Below are positions 1 to 10,609 of a stretch of 24,357 nt of DNA, piece by piece. Origin of the DNA: Acanthamoeba castellanii str. Neff (lineage: Eukaryota > Discosea > Longamoebia > Acanthamoebidae); contig NW_004457619.1 in the NCBI RefSeq assembly GCF_000313135.1, positions 1 through 24,357 on the forward strand, read 5' to 3'. A program made the translations under genes and the position numbers. The notes under the pieces were generated by a model. It worked only from the letters and a program-made list of their open reading frames with translations. It did not search any database and was not told where the DNA came from. Position 1 is the first letter of the stretch. The number at the start of each line of letters is the position of its first letter.

Positions 1-124
1 ACCCATCCAGGTCATTCCCCCCCTTTCCACACCTTCACACGCAACAAAACCTGACCAATTGTAGGTGATGGAGAACTAAATGTTTGATTGCGTTCTGTTT
101 GTCATCATCAAAAATTACTACTAG

Positions 125-818
125 GGTACGCTGGGCCACATCGTCAAAGCGGGGAACGGCTGTGCGACATGTGGGACGACCGATTGTACGACCGTACCGC
201 CTGTCGTGTGTGGTGACGGCGTGATCGGACAGGGCGAGACCTGTGAGGTTGAAGGGATCATGCTTCAGAGTACTTCCCTCACCACCTCTTCTGGAGATTC
301 AACTTTTGACTCGCCCCCCCCCCCAAGCTCTACGGGACGACTGTGGTTCCTGTCCATTGTGATTGCTGCCAAGACTGCAACATTGCAAGAGTCGTTCGAG
401 AATGCCATGTGCCCGACCAACGTACGTTGACCAGTCGTGCATCTCGGCTCAACCTCCTAACCTCTTCCTCTCTCTGAAACCAAACTAGATGAATGTAGTT
501 CGACCTGCGTGCCATTTGGCGAACTTCCTTGCTGCCAGGGAAGGTACCCCTTGTTTCTTCGCAACTTTGCAGAGTGCATTTTTCAGCGGAACTAACGATC
601 GCCGACCCACACACACAAAGGACACTGGGCCAACGCCCACCACCACCACACCACCGCACCTGCAAACTTTCGGTACCCTTCTCGAAGAAGAGAAGAACGG
701 TTTTTTTCATTTTAAATACAAAACCATCGCAGCTGGTCGCTCTTGCTTCCAAGGGGCGATATCCTTCTTCCCTCTTTTCGTTCTTCTCTCTTTTTTCAGA
801 ACGATACATGGCTGTTAA
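125..818 (+). CDS. 3' end of a cysteine-rich, disintegrin-like protein (partial)
   Basis: Only the last 96 residues are in the window. The proposed exons are 125-247, 328-421, 489-543 and 800-818 (stop TAA 816-818), and they join in one frame. The reading is dense in cysteine, with CGDGVIGQGETC in the first exon, then HCDCCQDC and VRECHVPDQHEC, and PCCQG near the end. The CGDGVI.GE.C opening followed by CC..C and ECxxPxxxxC spacing resembles disintegrin domains of ADAM proteases and similar protist cysteine-rich repeats, which are extracellular or membrane-anchored. The metalloprotease domain, if any, would lie left of the window. The acceptor at 327 follows a C tract and is less certain. The intron that ends at 124 may begin at position 11. 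The last exon adds only six residues (RTIHGC). Family assignment is tentative; that it is coding is more secure because the frame and cysteine pattern survive three joins. Confidence 0.45.
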
Positions 819-907
819 TACAATTACATTGTTTGTGTGAGTTCTTGGGCTGGTTGTGGTCGTCTTCGTTGATGTGTTGGATGATGTTGCTGTGGGCTGC
901 CACACAC

Positions 908-3900
908 TCAGTAGACCCCGACAAAGAGCCAGACGTCAATGGTGGCCCGCTCGCTCTGCCGGAGCGCCCAGCGCTTGAAGGCGTCGAACCCCTCGTCGTC
1001 CTCCACCACCAGCTTCTCGCCCTTTACCACCGCCGTCGTAGCTGCAGCAGGCGTGGGCGTGGTGGTCGACTCGCCGCTAGGGGGGCTCGAGCGCGGGGCC
1101 TCGTAAAGGAACGAGACGACGGGCGAGTTCTCGTGGCGCAGGCCGGCCTTGCCCAGGAAGTCGTCGAACGTGTCGCGGAAGGTGAGGAGCAGCGGCCGGC
1201 TCACGTTTCCCACGAAGCTGCGCACCTCAACCGCCACCTTACTCACCAGGTCGCCGTCGCTGATGTTGGCCTTGCCCTTGTGGAACGTGAACTCGCGTCG
1301 ACTGCCCTTGCTCGTCGACAATGACGACGATGAAGGGGGTGAGGTCGACAATGTTGATGACGATGACGGCGACGACGAAGACGACGATGCGTGGAGGAGG
1401 TGAGCGAGGCTGAGGGTCGACGACGAGGTGAAGAGGTCGCCGTTGGCGGTGGTCGAGGGTGACGAATCGGACGACGACGATGTTGACGAGAGCTCGGCCT
1501 CGGCCGCCGACGGCTCGCTGCTGCGTCGCAGGCCGAACGCGCTGCGGCTGCTGCTGCTGGCCGTCGGCCTCTTCGCCGCCGCCTTGGTCGTCGTCGCCTC
1601 ATCGCCGCCGCCATTGTTGTTGTCCGGCGAGCTGGCGACGCGCCGCATCGACTGCACGTCCTTGCGCCGCAGCCGACTCTTGCGCCGGGTGGTGGGCTTG
1701 GGGGACTGGCGCTGCTTGGCCGCCGCTTCGGGCTCGACGTCGCCGTAGTCGAGGTCGACATCGTCGTCTTCGGTGTCGTCGCCGGTGTCGACGTCGACAG
1801 ACGACCCGGACGCCGCCATACCGGCGTCGTCGGAGGCGCTGCGCAGGCGGATGCTGCCGCTCGAGCTGCGCGAGAATGCGGCCGCGGCCGAGGCGATGGG
1901 CGACGACGACGCGGGCGAGAGCGGCGGCGACAGGGAATTCGACACGGAGAGCCGGTGGGTGCGCGACGAGTCGCGCGAGACGACGGCCGACGACGACGAC
2001 GCAATCGAGCCGAATGCCGACACGAGCGACGGCAGCGTCTGGCGCGTCGCTGTGGTCGACGACGAAGACGACAGCGAGTTACGCGACGAGGGCGGTGGCG
2101 GCGGGGCCGCCGGGGCCATGACCGATTGACGCGCCGGCGAGCGCGGGCCTGGCGACGTTGACAGCGCGTTGGCCGGGAGCGCGTTCCCCTCAGCGGCCAA
2201 CGAGAGGTCGTACAGCAAATCTACGGCGTCTCCATAGTGTCAGCGCACACGCATACCGCACACACAGCACACGCGCATACCGCACACACAGCACACGCGC
2301 ATACCGCACACACAGCACACGCGCATACCGCACGCGTGGAGGGAGGGGAGGGAGTTACCGGCATTGGTGATGGCGCGGAGATCGGCCTGGTATTCGCGGA
2401 TGAGCCGCCGGAGGAACTCCTTGTCCTCCTTCTCACGCTTCTGCCGTTCGAGGAATTCGTAGCCGCGCATCTCGTGCCGCAGGAGCTGGAAGGTCTGCAC
2501 CTGGTCGTACATGAGCTGCACCCGGTCCATGTTGATGGCTCCGCCCTCGATCGGCGTCTCCCTGCCCCGTTGCATCTCCTCCTCCCCCTCTTCGTCTTCG
2601 CTTTCGTTCTCGTTCTTGTTTTCGTTCTCTTCGACATTCTTGGCATTCTCGGCGTCGGATTCGCTGAGCCTGCGGCGCGGGCGGGCGGGCGAGGCCGTCG
2701 TCGGCTTTGCCTTCGTCGTCGGCGGCTTCTGGGCCGGCGGCAGGTAGAGCGGGTTGCCCACCATCGCGAACGTGACGTCACGCAGGAACACCGCGAAATA
2801 GGGGACCACCTTGCCCGCCTTCTTGCTCGACGCCGACGACGATGGCGAGGCGGGCGGCTGCTGGGCGCTTGCGGCCGCACCCGAGGCCGAGGCGGAGACG
2901 GCGGCGATGGAGAGCGAAAGCGAAGTCGGAAGGGAATGCGAGGAATGGAGGGAGGTGAGGGGGGACGAGGCGGAGGCGGCGGGGGAGGCGGGGCTGGTGA
3001 GGAGGAATGGCAGCAATTCGGCGAGGCGCTCGCGGTAGCTGCGGTAGTTCTGCTTCATCTCCATGAGCGCGTCCATCTCGCGGAATCGTCGAGCGTACTT
3101 CTCCGGCACCTCCTTCCACACCGACAGCCTGTTCACAGCACACAAACATTAGCCGTATGTGTTTGTGCGTGTGCGTGTGCGTGTGCGCGTGAGCGTGCGT
3201 GCGTGTGTGTGCGTGTGTGCGTGTGCGTGTGTGCGTGTCATGTCGCGTTACCGCTGGACGGCGGCCGAGTTGAGACCGCTCACGATTTCCATGAGCGAGT
3301 TAAAGTTGTTCATTTCGTAGAATATCCAGGCGAGCTTGATGAAGCTGTGATCACAAACAAACAAGCAAGCAAACAAACAATCAAACAAACATTGTTCAGC
3401 GCTTCGGAGTTAGAATTGCCACGTGTAGCTCCAAGATCGTAGAGCTTTGGGGAGTACCGCTTGATGGTCTTGGCCATGAGCTGCGGGGTGTCCTTGGTGA
3501 GCACCTCGGTCGTGGTCCAGTACGAAACCTGGTTGAAGCGGTCGATGATGGCCGTGATGTTGGGCGCCAGGTTGAGGTCGGCGTTCTTCTGCCAGCCCTG
3601 GTTCAGGAATTCCCTCGGCCCAACCGCGTGCATCAGCCTGTCGACACAGCACACGTACACAGCGCACATACACAGTTATCAATGTCAGACTGGGCGACAC
3701 AACACCGTGACGTGTCGCCACACACACACACACACACACAACGTGCCTGATCTCGTGCGCGGCCATCTCCTCGGCCAGCAGTTCGAGCGGCACGTCGAGG
3801 AAGCGCAGCCGCGGCGTGCGCCGCCCCGGCCGCTGCGGGATCGACAGGATGGCGCCCACTGAGTCCGACCGTACGTGCATCGACGCACGCCCACGCCGCC

Positions 3901-5284
3901 GGCCGCTCTCCTTCGCCGTCACCGCCAACTCATCGGACTCGACCACACTCTCCCCGCCGCTGGCTGGTGAGTCCCGCGGCGAGTTCTTGTCGACACTGGA
4001 GCCGCTGACGAGGCTCGTTTCGTCGGAAGTGTGCAGCCGACCATTCTTGGAATTCGTTCGACCGGACACAACCGCCATCTCGGCCGACCGCGACTGGACG
4101 GGCCGCGTCAGGCTGACGTCAGCATTCGCCCCGCCGTCATCAGGGGGGAGGGAGGTGACGGCGACCGAGTGACGAGCGCGCGGGCTGGTGGACGACCGGA
4201 GCGCTGGCACGCTGGAGGCTGAGGAGTGGAGGAGCGGCGCCGACGCGAGCGGTGTCGACGCGGAGCCCAGGTGGAGCGAGGGAGACGACGTGAGGGACAT
4301 GGACGCGCGCGAGGGGCTCGAGGGCGAGAGCGGCGGCGATGACTCGGCGGCCGCGGCGGCCGCGGCGGCGTCAATCAGCAGCCGGTCGGTCCGACTGGCA
4401 GCGCCGCCCCTGTGCTGGAGGAACAGGAGCTTGAACTCGTTGAGCATGCGCCGGTGTTCGTCGTTGAGCGAAGGCCGGCGTTTGGGCGAAGCCGACGGTG
4501 ACGGCGATGACGGCGATGATGACGTGGCATCGGTGGATGATGAAGATGATGATGATGAGGGGGATTGGGGTGGTGTGGCAGGGTTGTGCGATGACGGAGT
4601 GAGAACGAGGGAGAGCAACTTGATAGCCGCCGAGCAGCGCGACGGCGAGAGGTCGCCGTGGAAGTGCTTGGCCCACACGTGGATGAAGCTCAGCAGACTG
4701 TCGGTGCAGCGGCCGTCAGGGAAAGGGTGATGAGTTGTACGACAAGCGCGCTCAAGGGAGAAAAAGGAAGAAGTTAGTTACACACCTTTGGCGCCTGAGG
4801 AGGTCGTCGGCCGACGGCTGCTGGCCCGGAGCGCTCAGTGTTGCTGTGAGCCTGTGTTTTTATTTATAAAAAATAGAAAATGAAATTATTATATTATTAT
4901 TTACACGGAATATATTTATCAACAGGTTGGGTTGAGATCAAGAGTACGTTTTGTAAAAATGAATTTTAAAAACAAAAGAAAGAACGAAAGCGAAGCGGGG
5001 GGGGGGGCGCACTCGCGAAGCCAGAGCTGGAAGAGACGGCGGGTGGCGCGTCGCGCCGAGGAGGGCGGGTTGGAGGGCAGGAGACGCGGATGGAGTAGGA
5101 TGAAAGCGTGCTGTGCTTCGGGCGTGGCGCCACCGCACATGACCTCCACCGCAGCGGCGGCGAATTGCCGCTCGGCCTCCGTTGGTGGTCCGCGCGGCTT
5201 CTTCCTCGTCGACCCAGCAGCTGGGGGCAGAGTGGATTTGATTTCCTGCTCCGGAGGCTTTTTTCCATCTCCTTCCTCGTCCAT
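908..5284 (-). CDS. Ras guanine-nucleotide exchange factor (RasGEF_N + CDC25 domains), 1217 aa
   Basis: It loads GTP onto a Ras-family GTPase, probably at the inner plasma membrane. Exons in transcript order are 5284-5013, 4851-4786, 4697-3747, 3637-3458, 3344-3252, 3128-2359 and 2229-908; they sum to 3654 nt in one frame. Residues about 60-150 fit RasGEF_N (SLLSFIHVWAKHFHGD). A Ser/Pro-rich linker follows. The CDC25 domain runs from about 410 to 780, with FLDVPLELLAEEM, AVGPREFLNQ, FYEMNNFNSLMEIVSGLNSA and PYFAVFLRDVTF. Two low-complexity inserts (about 562-620 and 645-705) make it some 100 residues longer than usual. The last 440 residues hold long Ser/Asp runs and a C-terminal ubiquitin/PB1-like segment. 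The ATG at 5284 is the first Met after an in-frame stop, but the frame continues upstream for about 20 charged codons, so an extra 5' exon is possible. The last acceptor could also be nine bases further in (exon start 2220). Confidence 0.85.
2251..2336. repeat. 24-bp tandem repeat inside a RasGEF intron
   Basis: Unit starts at 2251, 2275, 2299 and 2323, exactly 24 bp apart; each unit begins GCATACCGCACACACAGCAC and the last copy is cut short. The array lies wholly in the intron 2230-2358, the last intron of the RasGEF gene, and makes up most of it. Confidence 0.9.
3157..3239. repeat. GT/GC-rich simple repeat in a RasGEF intron
   Basis: An imperfect run of GTGTGC and GTGCGT words fills most of the intron between exons 3344-3252 and 3128-2359. 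On the transcript it reads as CA/CG-rich. Confidence 0.8.
3719..3741. repeat. (CA)n microsatellite next to a GC-AG splice donor
   Basis: About eleven CA units on the plus strand read as (GT)n on the RasGEF transcript, immediately downstream of the exon that ends at 3747. The repeat supplies many alternative GT dinucleotides beside the proposed GC donor. Confidence 0.85.
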
Positions 5285-5821
5285 CTCTTTCGCTGCTCGC
5301 TCTTCAGCTTTCAGTTCGTCGGTCCCTCGAATCGAGTCGCTATCAACTCGCTATTTTTCTATGTTATTTTTTCTATTAATAATATAGAAATATTTGTTCA
5401 AATAATCAGAATAAAGCTCAGATTGATGCTGAACCTTCAGATGTGATATTTTTTATAACCCCTTCGCCTTGGGCTGGGTAGCGTGAAGGGAGAAGAGAGC
5501 TCAGGAAGAAGCGTGGGTCGACTGGGAGCCCCAGCAATTTTTTTTATCCAATACTTATTGGGTGTCGTTATCTCTACACCTGCCAATCCCCGCGTGTCGG
5601 CACCAATTCAAAACGTGCGCGCAAGAACGAAGAGAACGCAGTCGATTGCAGTGGCGATGGCGATGGCGATGGCGATGGCGATGGCGATGGCGATGGCGAT
5701 GGCGATGGCGATGGTGATGGTGATTGTTGAATTCTCATTATTTACTTTACTACGGTGCTGCAGAGGAAGAAGTTGATGATGAAGTGGGTGACACAGGAGA
5801 GAGTCATCGCACACTGGTAGC
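5285..5821. other. Intergenic region between Rho GEF (3' end) and RasGEF (5' end)
   Basis: These 537 bp separate two head-to-tail minus-strand genes and should hold the Rho GEF 3' UTR and the RasGEF promoter and 5' UTR. Positions 5345-5455 are strikingly AT-rich against GC-rich coding DNA. A hexamer array sits at 5652-5724. I see no convincing gene: the plus-strand frame across 5483-5776 is only the hexamer read as Met-Ala. A short upstream exon of RasGEF could hide here. Confidence 0.6.
5652..5724. repeat. (GGCGAT)n hexamer tandem repeat
   Basis: About eleven near-perfect copies of GGCGAT run from 5652, ending in GGTGAT variants. It is intergenic, between the Rho GEF and RasGEF genes. Any frame through it gives a dipeptide repeat (Met-Ala, or Ile-Ala on the other strand), with no sign of real coding. 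Confidence 0.9.
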
Positions 5822-8800
5822 TTAGCCCTTGAGCGAGCTGAGCAGTTTGGAGCCTGTGCTGCTGCGCTCCCTCTTCGACTTGCTCTTCTTCTCCTTCTTG
5901 TCGCTCTTCTTGCCCAGCTTCGGCGAGCCGCCCTCGTAGTCCTCCCCGTTGGTGCCCCGCCTCAGCGAACGTATGCCCCTGCCCCCCGGCGACCCGTCAC
6001 CGCTGCGCGCCCTCTCGATCGCTGCAAGTGCGCAACACCAGCGGCGTCAGCGCTCGTGACACGGAGGCGTGTGTGTGTTGTGCCGTGTGTGCCGTGTGTC
6101 GTGTCGTGCGTGTCATGCGCGCCGTGCGTGTCGTGTGGGGTACCTTCTTGCATGTCCTTCATCCAGGATCGCTTTTCGTCTTCGGTGATGCAGTTGAAGG
6201 TGAACTTCTCGCTTCCGCTCACCAGCTCGAACAAGTTCAGAAGATCTAAAGTAAATGACGACACACGCCGCACACGACACACACGACACGCGGGTGAGTG
6301 GGTTCGGAGTGAATCCAGATCAGCGATGGAGAAAAAGAAAAAAGGAATGCGCACCCTTGGCGGAGAGGTTGACGTCGCGCAGGGCCACCTCGGCGAACCA
6401 GATGGTGTCGACCAGGGTGTAGTTCTTGGACTTCCTCTCGAACCGCGTCTTGAGCAGGACGTCGGTGAACATGAAGTAGTGGAACGACTTGCCCTTGCCC
6501 TACACGTGCGCGTGCGAACACACGACCAAATGTGGAATGTTAGGTATTTGCCAGGAGGAATGTAAGATACACCAGCCCAACATTCTTCTTGGGGAGTGCG
6601 CTTGCCTTCTTGCCGGACGGGTCGGGTTCCTCCATGGAGCCCTCACGAACGAACACGCGCCCGGGCTTGAGCAGTGCCTGCACACACGACACACAGGTGA
6701 GCCACGGAAAGAAAGAGAGAGAGAGAATGAAGGCGAACCAGCTTCTCGTTGGTGATGGCGTTCTGGATGTCGATGATCTTCTTCATGTTTTCGTCCTGTC
6801 GCTTCTTCTCGTTGATGCTGTCGTTGCTCTCCTTGACCTTCAGGATCGCCGCCCCGAGGTTGCTGTACTCGTCCGCCGAGTTGACCTTGTCCGTGAACTT
6901 GAGCACCTCACGCAGAAGCAGCTACGCACGACACACGACACACGACATGACACACACGCGTTGAGTGATGACGTTGTAGTCACTGGCGTCGAGTTGTAGG
7001 GCGCCTACCTCGTAGCGAGGAAGTCGCTGGATGGGCAGGATGAAGAAGAAGCTGATGTCGGGACCGCCCGGCGGACAGAATTGCTGCGCGTGATTGGGGA
7101 CGTCAGACTATGCATCGTGTTGCATGTGTGTTGCCTGTGCGACGCCGTCGTGCCAAGTGTGACGAAAAACAAAACGCACCTTAACGAGGGCATCGAATTC
7201 GGGTTCGGTGTCGATTCCATGTCGCAGCTTAGCCATCGCTTGGTCGTAGCTTCAGGCGAGGAGTGCGTGGGTGAGTAAGTCAGTCACTGAGCCCACGCGG
7301 CGCAAGAGAGGGGCAGGCTGGCGTACTTGTTAATGTAAGTTTGGTACATCTTGAAGACGGGCGCCAATCGAACGAAGGTGTCACCCACGTGAATCTGGTC
7401 GCTGTCGCTCATCTTGTTGATTCGCGAGGTCAGCTCGCCCCTGCATAATTAGAATCGGACATAAAAATTATCGAGGTATTAGCGCGACGAGCTCGAGGAC
7501 AAAAAAAGGCGAAGAGCGAAGAGAAGAACGAAAAGAGAGGCGAAAGAGAGAAAGAGCGCGTACACAAGCTCCTTGGAGAGCGAAACGATCGGCGGCACGC
7601 ACAGCACGAAGCTTGCAAACACCGGATCGTTCATGGTCTGCGCGATCGCGATGTGGTGTCATGTCAGAGAGAAGGTGTGCGAGAAGCTCAGCTGGAGGGT
7701 GCGTGCGTGTACCCTGAGGTCCTTCCGGTTCTTGAGGAGCTGGATGAAGGAGAAGTCGAGCGTCTTGAGCTGTGTGAAGTAGGTGGTCTCCGTGTTGAGC
7801 AGCTCCTTGAGCACGTTGCTCCGCAGCCGCTTCCTCTTGGCCTCGCCCTCCGCGCCCGTGTCTTCGGCCTCTGCTCCACCATCGCCCACCCCTTTAGCAA
7901 CGATTCTCTTCGACACACGACACACGACACGAACCTTTGGCGAAGTCCTCCCTGGGCGGGGGTGGCGGGGGCAGGACGGCCATGGCGACGGCCTCGACGA
8001 AGAGGCGAATGGTGTCGGCCAGGAAGGCGACGGCCTGGTCGAACTCCTGCTCGGAGGACCCGCCGCCGATCCGCTCCTTGGCAGCGGAGATGAACTCGTA
8101 GGTGGCATCGCGCAGTTCGTTCTCCTCCTGCACCAGCCCAAAGTCCTTGGCTCGCGCGATGAGGGCGTTCAACTGATTGAGCGTCCTTCGCGCCTCTTCC
8201 ACGAACGCCTGAAAAGCGCACACACCGCACGCAACACGCGACACACAGAGCAGAGTTCAGTTGGATCTGCGAGAAAGACTGTGATTGGAGTGGAGGTGAG
8301 TTACCTCTTCGTTCTGCTCGTGGATGATCTGGTTGAGCTGCATGACCTGTTGCACGACGAGCCGCGCCTGGTTCCGGATCTCGTCGCCCAGCATGGCCGG
8401 CGGCGGGGGGAGGAGGTCGCCCGACGGCGGGGGCGGCGGTGGGGGCAGGTCGGCCGGCGGCGGCAGCGGCGGCAGGTCGGTGGGCATGGGCGGCAGTGCG
8501 CCGGGCGGGAGACTCGTGGGCAGCGCGGGTGGTGGCGGCAGCCGCGGCGACGCTGTGCGCGAGTTGCTCGAGCCGAGCGAGGGAATGGTGCCTGAGCTGT
8601 TGCTGTGTACGTTGCCCTTGGGCGACGGCATGCCGCGCGTGTAGGAGCTGCTCGACGATAAGCCGCTGCTGCTGCCGCCGCCCGAGTTGGGCGATGGCAC
8701 GGGTGAAATGTTGTAGGCCGAGCTGTAGGGGCGGTGGACGCTGGGCAGGGTCGCGAGCGGCGGGGCGGCGAGCGGCGGGGCGCTGAGGGCCGGCGGAGGT

Positions 8801-10141
8801 GTGAGTGCGGGCGGCGGCGCGAGTGCGGGCGGCGGCGCCATGCCCGACGGGTTGAACCGCGAGCGGCTCCCCGAAGCCGACGAGCCCAGCGAGTTGGGCG
8901 GCAGCTGCTGGGGCGGCTGGGTGCGCGTGTGCGAGGCCGAGGTGCGCAGCGAGTGGTAGGTGTCGTCCCGCTGAGGCAGAGGCGGCGGTGCGGCGTCACC
9001 GCCGCCGGAAGTCGGTGGAGGCGAGAGGACCGGCGGAGGCGACAAGACCGGCGGGGGAGTGAGCGGAGGCGGCGGCGAGCGCGCAGAGTTGGGAGGCGAC
9101 GACGCGGCGGGGGAGCCGCCGGGGGACGAGACAGAGTGTGATACGGGGTTGTAGCCCGACGAGTAGTAGGCCGAGCGCAGGTTGGGCGTGGCCGGCGCGA
9201 CGCCGGCCGAGGGTTTCGACTGCGCGGCGGCCTGCTGCTGTATGTTCTTGGCCGCGGCGATGAGCTTAGTCACCACGGGGTAGATTTTGTCCATCAGCAG
9301 GCTTTCCAGGCCTGCACGATTCGTGCGCATGGTTGGTCAGACCAGCTGCGACACTGAAGAATGAAAGGGAGAGAAAGGAGAAGAGCGGCGCACTCTTGAT
9401 GGTGGGCTCGCCGAGAAAGACGCCCTCTTTGATGAAGTCCTTCACGGCCTTGAGAACGTCCAGCGCATTCACTTGGAGCTCTGCGTGATGCCGCACAGTT
9501 GGTCAACGATCGTGCCGCAAAGAGCGAAAACGAAGAACGAAGAACGAAAGCGAAAAGCAAGGAACAAAGAGCGAAAGCGACGAGAAAGAGAGAGCAAAGA
9601 GTGAAGGCGGTGGGCGGCGTGAAGCACCTTGGGAGTAGTCACGCAGGTAGGCAATGCCAGTCTTCGTCGAAGTCTGGACCGACTGGACCACGTACCTCGA
9701 CACCTGTAGTGGTCGGGGACAAAGGAAGAGAAGGGGGGTTCAGTTGTTTGCGAGGGCTTGACGAGCAGTTGGAAGATGAAGGAGAGACCGAGGCAATAAA
9801 AGGGTAGTCAACTAAAATCATGAATTTTGACAAATCGTATAAATCACTCGCCATTTCAATCCAATTCAGAAGCCAAATGAAGAGTGAGGAGAGGAAGTAT
9901 AGGCCAAGGGCCATTTTCACCACGGGGCAAATAACCAAAGCGAAGATTTTGGAATGAATCGAAGAGAGAACCCGGGGGGGGGCAGGGGACAAACCTGGGT
10001 GGCTCTCGTGATGGCGTTGAGGGTGAGGCCCTGGTCGGCCACCTTCCCCACATGGGCGCGGAGCAGATCCGCGATGGCTCGGAACTCGTTCCACACCATC
10101 GTCGTATTGTACACGATGTCATGGCCAGCAACCTCTCCCAT
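5822..10141 (-). CDS. Rho guanine-nucleotide exchange factor (polyproline, DH and PH domains), 934 aa
   Basis: It should activate a Rho/Rac-type GTPase and so act on actin. Fifteen exons in transcript order: 10141-9995, 9703-9628, 9480-9394, 9311-8305, 8208-7935, 7891-7713, 7637-7564, 7440-7327, 7249-7180, 7083-7009, 6921-6739, 6677-6606, 6499-6355, 6245-6144 and 6021-5822; they total 2805 nt in frame. Residues 1-145 are predicted helical, with no family I recognise. About 190-420 is rich in PPPALxPPPAL and a run of seven prolines, like formin FH1 regions. A second helical stretch covers about 425-510. The DH domain spans about 552-745, with NTETTYFTQLKTLDF and the signature ILPIQRLPRYE. The PH domain spans about 750-870 and ends in the expected Trp helix (EDEKRSWMKDMQE). 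The tail is very basic (KKSDKKEKKSKSKRER). Met at 10141 is the first after an in-frame stop; a non-coding upstream exon is possible. Confidence 0.87.
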
Positions 10142-10609
10142 CTTTCTCTTCTCTTCTTGCTCCTTCTTCTGCTTCCACCTTCACCTTTCGCTCTCCCTTG
10201 AACCAAACCTCTTCGCCAACAACGACCCGAAGAGAAGACCGAACCCGAGGTGCAAGGGTCCCGTGGCAAGTTATGTGTGTTGGCGGTTCTTGGCACTTCT
10301 TCTTGCTGCGTGCTGGGCGACCTGCTGGTTTTCTTGGGCGCCGTGGACACCACACACCGGTGGCTCTCTTGGTCCCTCTGCGGCCTCGCGACGGGACAAC
10401 AAGAACTGGACAATTTACATTAATTGCCTTGTGGAATGTTTGGTATGTCACAGTTGGTGCGGTTGTTGAACTTGACAAACCAACACAGTACACCACCCCT
10501 TCATAGTGGAACGGACCGCTTGCTTTCTCTAAACTGTCAAAGGAAGACGGCAGGGTCGAGTTCCAGAGTCCAAGTGTTTTACAAGGACATCACTTAAACA
10601 TGCCTCTGT
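10142..10609. other. Intergenic region upstream of the Rho GEF gene
   Basis: These 468 bp lie between the four-helix membrane protein (stop at 10610) and the Rho GEF start, both on the minus strand. They should hold the 3' UTR of one and the promoter and 5' leader of the other. The 60 bases next to the Rho GEF ATG are purine-rich on the sense strand. I see no TATA box, RNA gene or conserved frame. Confidence 0.55.

Noticed and set aside
125..818. Confident ADAM metalloprotease call
   Set aside because: Only a short cysteine-rich C-terminal part is visible. No HExxH motif or transmembrane segment lies in the window, and similar cysteine patterns occur in other families.
2251..2336. CRISPR-like array
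   Set aside because: The units are contiguous 24-bp tandem copies with no unique spacers, in a eukaryotic intron.
2237..3442. Open frame of 401 codons on the plus strand
   Set aside because: It runs antisense through RasGEF exons and reads straight through intron repeats as His-Thr-Ala dipeptides. The minus strand carries the conserved CDC25 motifs.
5483..5776. Met-Ala repeat protein on the plus strand
   Set aside because: It is only the GGCGAT hexamer repeat in an open frame, with no conserved flank on either side.
8305..9311. Formin gene, from the polyproline FH1-like region
   Set aside because: No FH2 domain follows. The spliced frame continues into a DH-PH pair, so the protein is a Rho GEF.
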